Notes: generated from the letters alone by a model not told the origin. Shown: positions 46,052 to 55,352, counted from the first letter of the stretch. The stretch is 58,477 bases of DNA from an uncultured Bacteroidota bacterium (GCA_900696575.1 CAADHD010000031.1:1-58477); one strand, 5' to 3'. A program made the numbers and translations.

Positions 46052-46804
46052 ATGATAAAGATTAAAAATTTACACGTTTCGGTTGAAGGCCGTGAGATAT
46101 TGCAAGGCCTCAGTCTGGAGATTAATCCGGGAGAAGTTCATGCTGTGATGGGACCGAATGGTTCAGGTAAAAGCACACTCGCCTCTGTCATTGCCGGACG
46201 CGAAGGATATGAAATTACTTCCGGTGAAATTATTTACCGCAATGAAAACATTCTTGAACTTGCACCGGAAGAACGCGCGCAAAAAGGAATTTTCCTTGCT
46301 TTTCAATATCCGGTCGAAATTCCCGGCATCAGCAATGCCACCTTTCTGAAGGAAGCTGTTAATTCCATACGAAAAGCCAATGGCGTTGAACCACTCGACT
46401 CGAAAAAATTTCTTCAACTGATGAAAGAAAAAATGGCGGTAGTAAACATGGATAAAACCATGACACAACGCAGTGTGAACGAGGGTTTTAGCGGAGGTGA
46501 GAAAAAGCGGAATGAAATTTTTCAGATGGCCATGCTCGAACCTAAGTTCTGTGTGCTTGATGAAACCGATTCAGGTCTCGACATTGATGCCCTTCGTATT
46601 GTAGCCAATGGTGTAAACACTATGCGAAATCCCGATCGCTCTTTCCTTATAATTACCCACTATCAGCGCCTGCTCGATTATATTGTTCCTGATGTTGTGC
46701 ATGTACTTGTTGGAGGCCGCATTGTAAAAAGCGGACCTAAAGAATTAGCCCTTGAACTGGAAGAAAAAGGATATGACTGGATTAAAGACGGTGCTGCTGT
46801 ATGA
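46052..46804 (+). CDS. sufC: Fe-S assembly ATPase SufC
   Basis: 250 aa. ABC-type ATPase without membrane domain. Walker [16 protein letters not shown] at about residue 33-47, Walker [15 protein letters not shown], signature [15 protein letters not shown]. The LDETDSGLD segment is the SufC hallmark. It powers the SufBCD scaffold. The stop overlaps sufD by ATGA. Confidence 0.97.
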   Translation: MIKIKNLHVSVEGREILQGLSLEINPGEVHAVMGPNGSGKSTLASVIAGREGYEITSGEIIYRNENILELAPEERAQKGIFLAFQYPVEIPGISNATFLKEAVNSIRKANGVEPLDSKKFLQLMKEKMAVVNMDKTMTQRSVNEGFSGGEKKRNEIFQMAMLEPKFCVLDETDSGLDIDALRIVANGVNTMRNPDRSFLIITHYQRLLDYIVPDVVHVLVGGRIVKSGPKELALELEEKGYDWIKDGAAV

Positions 46805-48084
46805 ACATGACTGAAAAGATTATTGAATTCTCAGGAAGCCATCCGAAACCTTTCGGAGTTGTTCAGCAGAAGGCTGCCGGTGTTTTTGAAGCAAAAGGGT
46901 TACCTGGCCTTAAGGATGAAGAATGGAAGTACACCAACATTAGGCAGGTGTTTGAGAAGAGTTATGCATTAAACATTGCTAAAAGGGAGATTGCAGTTAA
47001 AAGTTTTATCAGCCGGTTTCCCTTTCTGTCTGAAGGTATAGTCATTGTGCTAATCAATGGAAAAACAGTTGAAATTCCCGTAAAGAATTTACCTGCCGGA
47101 TTAAAAGCGGAAGTGATAAACCAGCAGAATATGGATGAGTGGTTCAATACTCATTTTGCCAGACTGGCCTCTGATGAAAAAGATTCGCTTACGGCCCTGA
47201 ATACTTCGCTGCTCAGCGAGTGTCTGCTCATCTCAGTAGCTGCCAACACAAAAATTACGGCTCCTGTTTATCTGCTCAACATCTCTTCTTCTGCCGAACC
47301 GGCCATGACTTACGGCAGGCTGCTCGTCTATGCCGGCAAACATTCAAATGCCGATATTACCTTGCTTCATGTTTCCGATAATGAGCAATCAGAAACTTTT
47401 GATAATATGGTAACAGAAATTTATGCTCAAGAAAACTCTGCGCTTGAAATTAATCTGATACAACAACAGAATTTGGTTTCCAATGTCGTCACTGCCACGA
47501 ATGCAAGGGTAGAGGTCAATGCAAAATTTCGAATCAACACATTTACCGCAGGAGGAAATCTAACGCGTAACAAACTTCAGATTACCTTGGCGGGACGCAA
47601 CAGCGAAGCCATCCTGAACGGGCTTTACCTGCCTTCAGGAAAAATGCACATAGATAACTTTACATCCGTTATTCATGCTGTTCCGCATGGCATGAGTAAT
47701 CAGACTTACAAAGGAGTCATCAGCGGCATGGCACATGGTGTTTTCAACGGAAGGATTGTGGTTGAACGTGATGCTCAGAAAACGCAGGCATATCAGTCAA
47801 ATAAAAATTTATTGCTCAGCCGCAATGCTGTCATCAATTCAAAACCCCAGCTTGAAATTTTTGCCGATGATGTCAAGTGTACTCATGGCGCTACCACGGG
47901 ACAATTGGATGATGATGCGTTGTTTTATCTGTGTGCCAGAGGTATTAACCGTAACGATGCGCTGACTTTACTGGTGCAGGCTTTTGCCGGAGAGGTGATG
48001 GATGGAATGGAAAACAAAGCGGTGAATGAATACCTGCATGATTTAATAGCTCAACATTTCAGTACACTTCCAAACGAGCCATGA
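46801..48084 (+). CDS. sufD: Fe-S assembly protein SufD
   Basis: 427 aa. SufB-like beta-helix paralogue, partner of SufB in the SufBC2D complex. Typical segments: [19 protein letters not shown] at the N-terminus, [39 protein letters not shown] and [20 protein letters not shown], with the His important for assembly. It overlaps sufC and sufS by ATGA at each end. Confidence 0.96.
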   Translation: MNMTEKIIEFSGSHPKPFGVVQQKAAGVFEAKGLPGLKDEEWKYTNIRQVFEKSYALNIAKREIAVKSFISRFPFLSEGIVIVLINGKTVEIPVKNLPAGLKAEVINQQNMDEWFNTHFARLASDEKDSLTALNTSLLSECLLISVAANTKITAPVYLLNISSSAEPAMTYGRLLVYAGKHSNADITLLHVSDNEQSETFDNMVTEIYAQENSALEINLIQQQNLVSNVVTATNARVEVNAKFRINTFTAGGNLTRNKLQITLAGRNSEAILNGLYLPSGKMHIDNFTSVIHAVPHGMSNQTYKGVISGMAHGVFNGRIVVERDAQKTQAYQSNKNLLLSRNAVINSKPQLEIFADDVKCTHGATTGQLDDDALFYLCARGINRNDALTLLVQAFAGEVMDGMENKAVNEYLHDLIAQHFSTLPNEP

Positions 48085-49337
48085 CTGCCGAAAAGGTGAA
48101 ACAAGTTTCTATGAATTCTGAAATTATCAGAATAAGAAATGATTTTCCCATTCTTCAGCAAAACGTTTACGGCAAACCGCTGATTTATTTTGATAATGCT
48201 GCTACTTCGCAAAAGCCCCGGCAGGTGCTGCAGGCATTATCAGAGTATTATTCAAAGCAAAATGCCAACATTCACCGCGGGGTGCATTACCTCAGCCAGC
48301 AGGCATCGGAAATGTATGAGCAGGTACGCGTTAAAGTGCGCGATTTTATTCATGCCCGCAGTGAGCATGAAATCATTTTTACCCGCGGAACTACAGAAAG
48401 TATCAACCTGGTTGCTCACTCATTCGGAAATGCTTTTGTAAACAAAGGCGATGAAATCATCATCACCGCTATGGAACATCACAGCAACATTGTTCCCTGG
48501 CAATTGATGTGTGAGACAAGAAAAGCAGTTCTGAAGGTCATTCCGATAAATGACAATGGAGAGCTGCTGATGGAATCATTTAACCAAATGCTTTCGGAAA
48601 GAACCAAACTCATCTCGGTTGTGCATATTTCCAATTCTCTCGGTACCATCAATCCGGTAAAACAAATCATTGAAGCCGCACATCAAAGAAGTATTCCTGT
48701 GATGATAGATGCTGCCCAGTCGGCCATACATGAGGAAATAAATGTAGCACAACTTGATTGTGATTTTCTGGCCATGAGCAGCCATAAAATGCTCGGACCT
48801 ACCGGAGCGGGTGTACTGTATGGTAAAATGGAACTGCTTGAAAAAATGCCGCCCTATCAAGGTGGCGGAGATATGATTCAGTCGGTAAGTTTTAATGAAA
48901 CAACTTATCAGAATCCGCCTTTCCGCTTTGAAGCCGGAACCCAAAACATAGCCGATGTCATTGCCTTTGGTGCAGCGCTCGATTATTTAAATGCTCTTGA
49001 CAGAAAAGATCTTCTTCGGCATGAACAGCAATTGCTTCAGTATGCTGCTGAACAAGTTCAGAAAATTGACGGCATAAGAATAATCGGTACAGCCAAAGAG
49101 AAAGCAAGCATCCTTTCTTTTATTGCAGAAGGAGTGAATGCTATGGATTTAGGAATGTATCTCGATACGCAGGGCATTGCAGTGCGTACCGGCCATCATT
49201 GCACAGAACCGGTGATGGATTTCTTTAAAATACCGGGAACAATCCGCGCTTCCTTCCTTTTTTACAATACCATTAACGAAGTGGATGCATTTGTAAGCGC
49301 CTTAGAAAAAGGAATTACCTTACTAAATAAGAAATGA
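48081..49337 (+). CDS. sufS: Cysteine desulfurase SufS
   Basis: 418 aa. PLP enzyme that takes sulfur from cysteine as persulfide. PLP Lys236 in MSSHKMLGPTGAGVLYG; active-site Cys374 in RTGHHCTEPVMDF; N-terminal YFDNAATSQKP and YLSQQASEMYEQV. The class II desulfurase type used with SufE. The start is set by the ATGA overlap with sufD; a Met at residue 12 could also serve. sufE follows with the same overlap. Confidence 0.96.
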   Translation: MTAEKVKQVSMNSEIIRIRNDFPILQQNVYGKPLIYFDNAATSQKPRQVLQALSEYYSKQNANIHRGVHYLSQQASEMYEQVRVKVRDFIHARSEHEIIFTRGTTESINLVAHSFGNAFVNKGDEIIITAMEHHSNIVPWQLMCETRKAVLKVIPINDNGELLMESFNQMLSERTKLISVVHISNSLGTINPVKQIIEAAHQRSIPVMIDAAQSAIHEEINVAQLDCDFLAMSSHKMLGPTGAGVLYGKMELLEKMPPYQGGGDMIQSVSFNETTYQNPPFRFEAGTQNIADVIAFGAALDYLNALDRKDLLRHEQQLLQYAAEQVQKIDGIRIIGTAKEKASILSFIAEGVNAMDLGMYLDTQGIAVRTGHHCTEPVMDFFKIPGTIRASFLFYNTINEVDAFVSALEKGITLLNKK

Positions 49338-49741
49338 AAACATTAGCCGAAGCCGAGCAGGAAATCATTAACGACTTTGCATTGTTTGATACCTGGGATG
49401 AAAAGTATCAGTACATTATTGAACTCGGGCAACAGCTTCCACCGCTTGATGATAAATTCAAAAACGAAGAGCATAAAATAAAAGGCTGCCAAAGCAGTGT
49501 TTGGCTGCATTGTTACAGAGATAACAGCAAAATTTATTTCCGAGCCGACAGCGATTCTACCTTTGTAAAAGGAGAGATTGCATTACTGATAAAAGTATTG
49601 AGCGGAAGGACACCGGATGAGATAAAAAATACCTCTTTACATTTTATTGATGCCATTGGTTTGCGTCAGCATCTCAGCATGACCCGCGCCAACGGATTGG
49701 CAAGCATGATTAAGAAGATGAAAGAATATGCCGAAGTATAA
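49334..49741 (+). CDS. sufE: Sulfur acceptor SufE
   Basis: 135 aa. Takes persulfide from SufS through Cys52 in IKGCQSSVWLH. The region YQYIIELGQQLPPLDDKFKNE and LSGRTPDEI are standard. Last gene of the suf operon, coupled by ATGA. It ends 5 nt from the convergent Cas4-like gene with no clear terminator between. Confidence 0.95.
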   Translation: MKTLAEAEQEIINDFALFDTWDEKYQYIIELGQQLPPLDDKFKNEEHKIKGCQSSVWLHCYRDNSKIYFRADSDSTFVKGEIALLIKVLSGRTPDEIKNTSLHFIDAIGLRQHLSMTRANGLASMIKKMKEYAEV

Positions 49742-49746
49742 ATCGT

Positions 49747-50466
49747 TCAGAAAGGAAGCTCGTTTTGGTTTCCTTGCAGATTTGCATCACTGTGGCAATA
49801 TCCATAAAAATCGCACAGGTAAGGTTTCAAACAATGTTCGCCAACACTCACTTCGGGCGCTTGTTTTGCCGAAATGACTTTAAGCGCAGCATCAACTTTT
49901 TCAGAAGTTATGGGGAGTTGTTCCCGGCAATAATCTGTTACCTGCGTTTTACAGAAAATATCTTCGTGATATTGCAAGGCTTCGTCAACCGGTTTATTCA
50001 GGTGAAGAAAATAAAAATCAGAAAGTGGCAAGCCGCTTTTGGCAATTACAAAGTATTGCAGTGCAGCATCCTTCAGGTAAGATTCGGAAATTTTCAGTGA
50101 GCTTTTTACTTCCATAGCACAATAGCCTTCCTTCCCCAGAACAAGAATATCAACAGCAGCCAATACACGGTTAAACTGAAAAGCCGCTTCGTAAATAACA
50201 GGAAATTTTTTCTCAATCAGTTCCTGTGTTTGTAAAATGCTATTGCGGTAATCCCAGGGTTGGGGCGGCTGGCAGTTAATGCCTCCCGGAAATTTTTCTC
50301 TGGCTAATGCTCCGATGTCATGCCCTTTCTGAAAACGAACTTTAAGCGCTTCGGGCAGCGGATCGCGTTTGTTATAATGAAACTTATAAAGGTAAAGCGA
50401 CTTGCTGCATTGCAGGCTTCGCAGGTAGGATGATTTAGAAAGTAGATGTTTAGGAGGTAAAACCAA
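49747..50466 (-). CDS. Cas4-like Fe-S nuclease (N-terminal part of DUF2779-type protein)
   Basis: 239 aa. The N-terminus SYLRSLQCSKSLYLYKFHYN gives Cys20. The PD-(D/E)XK core is LAAVDILV followed by YCAMEVKSSLKISE, with Asp, Glu and Lys in place. The C-terminal cluster is HCLKPYLCDFYGYCH (Cys212, Cys218, Cys224). Four Cys around a nuclease core is the arrangement of Cas4, AddB and Dna2 Fe-S nucleases. It resembles the first half of DUF2779 proteins, which continue into a second domain; here the protein ends 15 residues after the last Cys. There is no CRISPR or cas gene in the window. It lies 2 nt behind the receiver gene, so it is co-transcribed. Confidence 0.7.
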   Translation of the reverse strand: MVLPPKHLLSKSSYLRSLQCSKSLYLYKFHYNKRDPLPEALKVRFQKGHDIGALAREKFPGGINCQPPQPWDYRNSILQTQELIEKKFPVIYEAAFQFNRVLAAVDILVLGKEGYCAMEVKSSLKISESYLKDAALQYFVIAKSGLPLSDFYFLHLNKPVDEALQYHEDIFCKTQVTDYCREQLPITSEKVDAALKVISAKQAPEVSVGEHCLKPYLCDFYGYCHSDANLQGNQNELPF

Positions 50467-50468
50467 AG

Positions 50469-50969
50469 TTATTTCGAAAAGGAAATAATCAATATGCCGG
50501 CAAAAAGGGCAATCAGTAAAAAGACAAGCAACCGGTTAAAGAAGCGCTGTGTACCTAAATTTTTCTTCAGCGAATCGTGAGTAAGGATGTTATGCAGCAA
50601 TATTTCGGCTTTCTGAAATGTATGTTCATTTTTAATCAGGTAATCATACGCCCCGAATTTGATGGTATGCGCAGCCACCTCAGGATTTTCGCTGGCGCTG
50701 ATAAAGATAACCGGTGTTTCGGGATACATCTGCTTCAATCGCTGTAATAACTGAATGCCGTTCATGGCAGCAGGATTCACAGAGTCAAGCTGATAATCAA
50801 TGATGATTAAATCCTGTCGTTCATAAATTTTTTCGACAGCCTCTTCACCAGAACCATAGGTAGTCACTTTTGAATTCGGGTATCGTTGAAGAATAAAATC
50901 TTTCAGCATGGTCAGGAAAGAAGGCTCGTCATCAACAAGAGCAATCTTGAATTTTATATCAGTGTACAT
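50469..50969 (-). CDS. Membrane-tethered receiver-domain protein
   Basis: 166 aa. Complete receiver domain: acidic pair Asp13-Asp14 (ALVDDEPSF), phosphoacceptor Asp58 (LIIIDYQLD), Ser91 (VIFISASE), Lys113 (YLIKNE). Instead of an output domain, it ends in one strong transmembrane helix (about 147-164, LLVFLLIALFAGILIISF) and only two residues. So the receiver sits in the cytoplasm, tail-anchored in the membrane. That is unusual for response regulators. No kinase is adjacent. It is followed by the Cas4-like gene after 2 nt. Confidence 0.85.
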   Translation of the reverse strand: MYTDIKFKIALVDDEPSFLTMLKDFILQRYPNSKVTTYGSGEEAVEKIYERQDLIIIDYQLDSVNPAAMNGIQLLQRLKQMYPETPVIFISASENPEVAAHTIKFGAYDYLIKNEHTFQKAEILLHNILTHDSLKKNLGTQRFFNRLLVFLLIALFAGILIISFSK

Positions 50970-50973
50970 ATTG

Positions 50974-50981
50974 CAAAAGTA
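50974..50981 (-). promoter_or_regulatory. -7 box of the receiver/Cas4-like unit
   Basis: TACTTTTG on the minus strand, a perfect match, ends only 4 nt before the start codon. The mRNA should be leaderless. The nearest TTG is 25 nt further up. Confidence 0.45.
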
Positions 50982-51040
50982 ATTAGAATAGGGGTTAAGG
51001 GGAGGGCAAAAAAGCAGCAGATTATTCTTCTTCCTTTATT

Positions 51041-51048
51041 TACTTTTC
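51041..51048 (+). promoter_or_regulatory. Candidate -7 box of the DinB gene
   Basis: TACTTTTC (last base off consensus) lies 21 nt before the start codon. Confidence 0.3.
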
Positions 51049-51069
51049 CGCCTTCAATAACCCTCTTTT

Positions 51070-51552
51070 ATGCATGAGTATTTAAGTGCTTACCTCAAAT
51101 ACAACCTTTGGGCAAACAGAATCATTACCGGTTATTTTGAAAAAGCAGGAAAGGAGAGTCTGGATATTACTATAGAAAGCAGTTTTCCTTCTATCCGTAA
51201 AACATGGTATCACATCTGGGATGCACAGTGTATTTGGATTCTGCGTTTAGAAGGTAAAGAGGTAACCACCTGGCCAGGTCGCGATTTTACCGGAACGATG
51301 AAGGAGGCGATTTATCAGTTTATGGAAAGCACTGAGAAACTGGCAGAACTGGGCTTGCAGTTGGATGCGGAAAAATTAATTACCTATAAAAACCTGTCAG
51401 GAAAGGAGTTTACAAACAAAGTATGGCACATACTTATGCATGTGGTGAATCATGGCACTTATCATCGCGGGCAATTAGTAACCATGCTGCGTCAGGCAGG
51501 AATGAAAGAACTTCAGCCGCTGGATATGATTGTTTTTACCCGCCAGCAATAA
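51070..51552 (+). CDS. DinB-family protein
   Basis: 160 aa four-helix bundle. Family marks: YLKYNLWANRIITGYFEKAG at the N-terminus, TWYHIWDAQCIWILRLEG and HILMHVVNHGTYHRGQLVTM, whose His residues form the usual metal site. DinB proteins act as thiol-dependent metalloenzymes (bacillithiol, mycothiol or glutathione transferases) in several bacteria. A bacilliredoxin gene lies elsewhere in the window, which fits but does not prove bacillithiol use. Single gene. Confidence 0.88.
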   Translation: MHEYLSAYLKYNLWANRIITGYFEKAGKESLDITIESSFPSIRKTWYHIWDAQCIWILRLEGKEVTTWPGRDFTGTMKEAIYQFMESTEKLAELGLQLDAEKLITYKNLSGKEFTNKVWHILMHVVNHGTYHRGQLVTMLRQAGMKELQPLDMIVFTRQQ

Positions 51553-51565
51553 TTCCGCACCTTAC

Positions 51566-51573
51566 TATCTTGC
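51566..51573 (+). promoter_or_regulatory. Candidate -7 box of the carbonic anhydrase gene
   Basis: TATCTTGC, one T short of consensus, ends 21 nt before the start codon. Confidence 0.3.
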
Positions 51574-51594
51574 ACAGCATTTTAAAGTGGTTAC

Positions 51595-52233
51595 ATGGAA
51601 ATTAAACGCATTTTTGAAAACAACGAAAAATGGGTTCAGGAAAAATTAGCTCTTGACCCTGATTACTTTATCAATCTCAGCAAGGGCCAAAACCCGAATT
51701 TTCTTTACATAGGTTGCAGCGACAGCCGCGCCACAGCCGAAGAACTGATGGGCATGCAGCCCGGTCAGGTCTTTGTTCACCGCAACATTGCTAACTCCGT
51801 AGTGAGTATTGATAACAACGTGAATGCCGTTATTCAGTATGCGGTTGAAGTGCTTAAAGTAAAACACATCATTGTCTGCGGACATTACGAATGCGGAGGC
51901 GTACTGGCAGCTCTCAACTCAAGCGATCTGGGGCAGATAAACAGTTGGCTTTCTCATTTGCGTGATGTCTATCGCATTCACCGAAAGGAACTGGAAGCAA
52001 TCACCGCTGAAAAGAAGCGATTCGACCGGCTGGTTGAGCTTAATGTGATAGAGCAATGTATCAACATAACGAAGATTGACCATGTGCAACGCTCATGGTA
52101 TAGCCATTCACTTCCTAAAATTCACGGATGGGTATTTGATGTGCGCAGCGGACGATTAATTGATCTGAAATTTGATATGGAGCGTGAATTCAATTCCATC
52201 AAAAGTATTTATGGATTGATGCCCGGAAAATGA
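51595..52233 (+). CDS. can: Beta-carbonic anhydrase
   Basis: 212 aa. Interconverts CO2 and bicarbonate. Zinc ligands Cys41 (IGCSDSRA), His97 and Cys100 (CGHYECGG), with Asp43-Arg45 forming the dyad. HRNIANSVVSIDNN is the third family motif. It supplies bicarbonate to carboxylases. The gene is single, converging on the ABC transporter gene. Confidence 0.95.
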   Translation: MEIKRIFENNEKWVQEKLALDPDYFINLSKGQNPNFLYIGCSDSRATAEELMGMQPGQVFVHRNIANSVVSIDNNVNAVIQYAVEVLKVKHIIVCGHYECGGVLAALNSSDLGQINSWLSHLRDVYRIHRKELEAITAEKKRFDRLVELNVIEQCINITKIDHVQRSWYSHSLPKIHGWVFDVRSGRLIDLKFDMEREFNSIKSIYGLMPGK

Positions 52234-52264
52234 CAAATAGCGATTGGAAGCCAACTTTGAATGA

Positions 52265-55200
52265 TCACTTCCTTTTGTGAAATAAAACAGCCGCTTTATT
52301 CAATACATCAAAGTAAAGAAGCAGGAACATGCATAGGGTCATTTTCCAGATAATGATGAAGTTGAAGAAATAGGTTTTGAAGCTGATTCCGAAAATATTT
52401 TTTCCTGAGACAAAATAGGGTGAGCGGATGCCGCCTTCCATATACACCGGGCGGAATTTCCGTATGAGTTCGTCCTTTTGAATAATAATGAAATCGAGGT
52501 TGGAATAATCGGTTACGTGTTGTGTTAATGCTTTGTTGGTGTAAGAATTTTTGAGGGCTAACAAATCAATTCCTTTTGACAGGAGGAGTTTGCTTACACT
52601 GTCTTTCGCTGAAGCAGCGCGGTTGTAAATCGCAATGTAGTCTTTGCGGGCTCTCTCCAAAGCCAAGCTTAATTCTGTATGTTGTTTCCGGTTTAATGCT
52701 TCCTGAAACCCGGAAATGAACTGCTGTACTGCCGGATAACCGGAGGCTTTGCTGTCATGCTTCAGTTCATTGCGCAGCATGGGAATAAATTCGCTGCGCT
52801 TCTGATGGTATGCACTGTCAAGTTTATCGTTCATCACCTGAAACCAGAAATCTTTGCGGTAAGTAGCGGTTGACATGGCTTTATCCATCGGGAAGAAATG
52901 GCGCTCGTAATCATTATTGCTGAATTGGTTTACTGCCAGTCCTTCAAATGCCCAGCGTGAAGCCATTATTTCGCCAATAAAAGGAACATGTTTCTGACTG
53001 GTAATGGCGGGATTTAAATTTTCGAATTTCACCATCACTCCGCTTAAAATAATCTGAGGGATGATAAGAAAAGGGACAAGGATATAGACCGTAATGGCTG
53101 ATTTGAAAAGGGAAGAGACAAGAAGTCCGAGCACATTGGCAAAGCAGGAAACAGTGAATAACATGATCCAATAACTGAACATCATGCCTTTAATACCGAG
53201 GATGAAATGCGAGACGAATACAAACAGCAATGTCTGAATGGCAGAAAGAAAAAACAGTACGCTGATTTTTGAACTCAGGTATGAAAAGCGGCTCAGGCTG
53301 AGAAATTTTTCGCGGAGAAGAATTTTCCGGTCGCGGATTATTTCTTCGGCACTTACCGATAAGCCCATGAACAAGGCAACAATTACGCTTATGAAAATAA
53401 AAGCCGGTATGTTCAGGTTGTCATAGAATGTATAACTGCCTCCGTAAGGTGTATATTTAAGAAAGTAAGCCAGCAGCCATGCAAGTAAGGGTGCTTCGAG
53501 CAGGTTGATAAGCATATACTGCCGGTTGCGCAGTTTGGAAAGCACATCGCGCTGAATGTAAATTTTCAGTTGCTCAAACCGCAGGGCTTTGCGGTAGTCG
53601 CCTTTGGGAAGATATTTGCGAGGTGTTGGTGTGTGGTCTTCGCTTTGTTTGCTTTCGGTAAAAAGCTTATTCCACTCGGCAGGTTTTATTTTCCTTTCCC
53701 TGGTCTGGTTGCCGAATTCATCAATGGTTTTTCCTTCAATGATGGAGAAAACAAGTTCTGTATCTACATCTCCGCATAGCTCGCATTCGCTGATGTTTTT
53801 ATCGGCATAACCGGCATGGGTTTTAAAATAAGTGAGTGATTCGACAGGATTACCGTAGTAAACCGGGTAACCTCCATGATCGAGAATAAGCAGCTTATCG
53901 AACAGTTTGAATACTTCGGCAGAAGGCTGGTGAATAACAACGAAAACAAGTTTACGCTGAGCGGTAAGCTGTTTCAAAAGGTCCATCACCTGTATTGAAT
54001 CAAGCGAGGATAATCCGCTGGTTGGCTCATCTACAAAAAGGACTGAAGGAGCACGGATGATTTCGAGCGCAATGTTCAATCGTTTGCGTTGTCCTCCGCT
54101 AATCATTTTATCAAGCGGGCTGCCTACCTTAAGGTCTTTAATTTCATAAAGGCCGAGCGACTGCAGCAATTGATTTACTTTAACGGTGAGTTCGTTTTTA
54201 TCAAGCTCACCGAAGCATAATTTGCTGTTGAAGTAAAGATTCTGGTAAACGGTAAGGTCTTCCATCAGCAAATCATCCTGCGGCACATAACCGATTACAC
54301 CTTCAAATAATGTTTTCTCTTTATGCAGGTTAAAAGTGTTGATGATGATTTCGCCAGATGAGGGAGTAAAGTTTCCGTTCAGCAGGTTAAGCAAAGTTGA
54401 TTTGCCGGCCCCGCTTCCGCCCATAATCCCGACTAGATTTCCTGATCGGGCAACAAAACTCAGCGGCTGCAATCCTTTTTTTCCGTTAGGAAAATCGAAT
54501 TCAATATTTTTAACTTCAAATTTTATACTGAGGTGCGATCCGGCATCAAGAAAAATGTTGGTGATGTCGCTTTGATAAACCGGTTTAATGCGGCAACCTT
54601 TAATTACTGCTGCATTCGGAATAATGTAAATGGTATTATTCTGTACAGGATTGCCATTAAGCGTTAACAAGTCGGCCTGATTCTCGAAATAACGCAGAAA
54701 AATGATGTCGGCATAACGGATATAGGCCAGCAGAATTTTTCCTTCAAGAAAAGGAACCTGCAACTGTTTAAGTTTTCTGGCTGTTGGATTTTGATCAGCA
54801 CTAAGCACCATCAGGCATGAATGATCAGGAATCTCATTTTCCTGAAGCGTAGTTAAAGCAAAACAAATCTCATAATCTTCAGAGGAAATGTTGAAGGTAT
54901 GAGCTACCGATCGCAGGCATGCTTTTTCTTCATCGGTAAGGGTATCGCAGCAGGAAACAGAAAATTCAATAAGCCGGATAAGGACAATGTACTTCTCGCG
55001 GATTTTAAGCTCGCGGTTTATTTCACCCGATATTTTCTTCAGGCGCTCCTTGGTGAGTAAGCCAGGCTGCGCAATGAATTCGCCTTCACGTTCTTTACTG
55101 AACTGCTGTAGATGGTTTTCAAATACTTCAAGGAAGTATGGTCTTGCCGAAGGGCTGATTTGCTGTTTGAGGAAATGCTCAACTATGCGTTTGCCCGAAT

Positions 55201-55270
55201 GTGAATAGCGCTCATTATCCGCAAGAATGGCGAATAACTGCATCAGGGCTTTCAGTAGTTTATCGCTCAT
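52265..55270 (-). CDS. ABCG-type ABC transporter with TerB-like N-terminus
   Basis: 1001 aa half-transporter. Residues 1-130 are helical and resemble a TerB domain (LLKALMQLFAILADNERYS, then CCDTLTDEEKACLRSVAH). A strand-rich linker follows. The ATPase has Walker A GGSGAGKSTLLNLLNG near 283, signature MISGGQRKRLNIALE near 388, and Walker B VLFVDEPTSGLSS. The membrane part (about 590-990) has several helices, with a long soluble insertion (about 790-940) before the last helix. The ATPase-then-permease order is that of ABCG/White exporters. The substrate is unknown. The gene has a leader with GC-rich palindromes. Confidence 0.88.
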   Translation of the reverse strand: MSDKLLKALMQLFAILADNERYSHSGKRIVEHFLKQQISPSARPYFLEVFENHLQQFSKEREGEFIAQPGLLTKERLKKISGEINRELKIREKYIVLIRLIEFSVSCCDTLTDEEKACLRSVAHTFNISSEDYEICFALTTLQENEIPDHSCLMVLSADQNPTARKLKQLQVPFLEGKILLAYIRYADIIFLRYFENQADLLTLNGNPVQNNTIYIIPNAAVIKGCRIKPVYQSDITNIFLDAGSHLSIKFEVKNIEFDFPNGKKGLQPLSFVARSGNLVGIMGGSGAGKSTLLNLLNGNFTPSSGEIIINTFNLHKEKTLFEGVIGYVPQDDLLMEDLTVYQNLYFNSKLCFGELDKNELTVKVNQLLQSLGLYEIKDLKVGSPLDKMISGGQRKRLNIALEIIRAPSVLFVDEPTSGLSSLDSIQVMDLLKQLTAQRKLVFVVIHQPSAEVFKLFDKLLILDHGGYPVYYGNPVESLTYFKTHAGYADKNISECELCGDVDTELVFSIIEGKTIDEFGNQTRERKIKPAEWNKLFTESKQSEDHTPTPRKYLPKGDYRKALRFEQLKIYIQRDVLSKLRNRQYMLINLLEAPLLAWLLAYFLKYTPYGGSYTFYDNLNIPAFIFISVIVALFMGLSVSAEEIIRDRKILLREKFLSLSRFSYLSSKISVLFFLSAIQTLLFVFVSHFILGIKGMMFSYWIMLFTVSCFANVLGLLVSSLFKSAITVYILVPFLIIPQIILSGVMVKFENLNPAITSQKHVPFIGEIMASRWAFEGLAVNQFSNNDYERHFFPMDKAMSTATYRKDFWFQVMNDKLDSAYHQKRSEFIPMLRNELKHDSKASGYPAVQQFISGFQEALNRKQHTELSLALERARKDYIAIYNRAASAKDSVSKLLLSKGIDLLALKNSYTNKALTQHVTDYSNLDFIIIQKDELIRKFRPVYMEGGIRSPYFVSGKNIFGISFKTYFFNFIIIWKMTLCMFLLLYFDVLNKAAVLFHKRK

Positions 55271-55291
55271 GGTTTAAGAGAAAACCTCAAC

Positions 55292-55352
55292 CCGCTGCCT
55301 GTCCGGCAGGCAGGCGGCCCCTCTGCGCAGGCAGGGGGGTTGCTCCGCAGCA
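55292..55352. repeat. Two adjacent GC-rich palindromes in the ABC transporter leader
   Basis: CTGCCTGTCCGGCAGGCAG is nearly palindromic, and it is followed by a second dyad CCCCTCTGC...GCAGGGG. Both are far richer in GC than the neighbourhood. They lie about 20-80 nt upstream of the ABC gene start and downstream of the lipoprotein stop, so they could form terminator or attenuator hairpins, or be a REP-like repeat. Confidence 0.6.

Noticed and set aside
44590-49741. An unusual suf operon
   Set aside because: Gene order and all active-site residues are standard; nothing novel in it.
49747-50466. CRISPR-Cas locus, because of the Cas4-like gene
   Set aside because: No direct-repeat array and no other cas gene is in the window; the gene fits the DUF2779-type family better.
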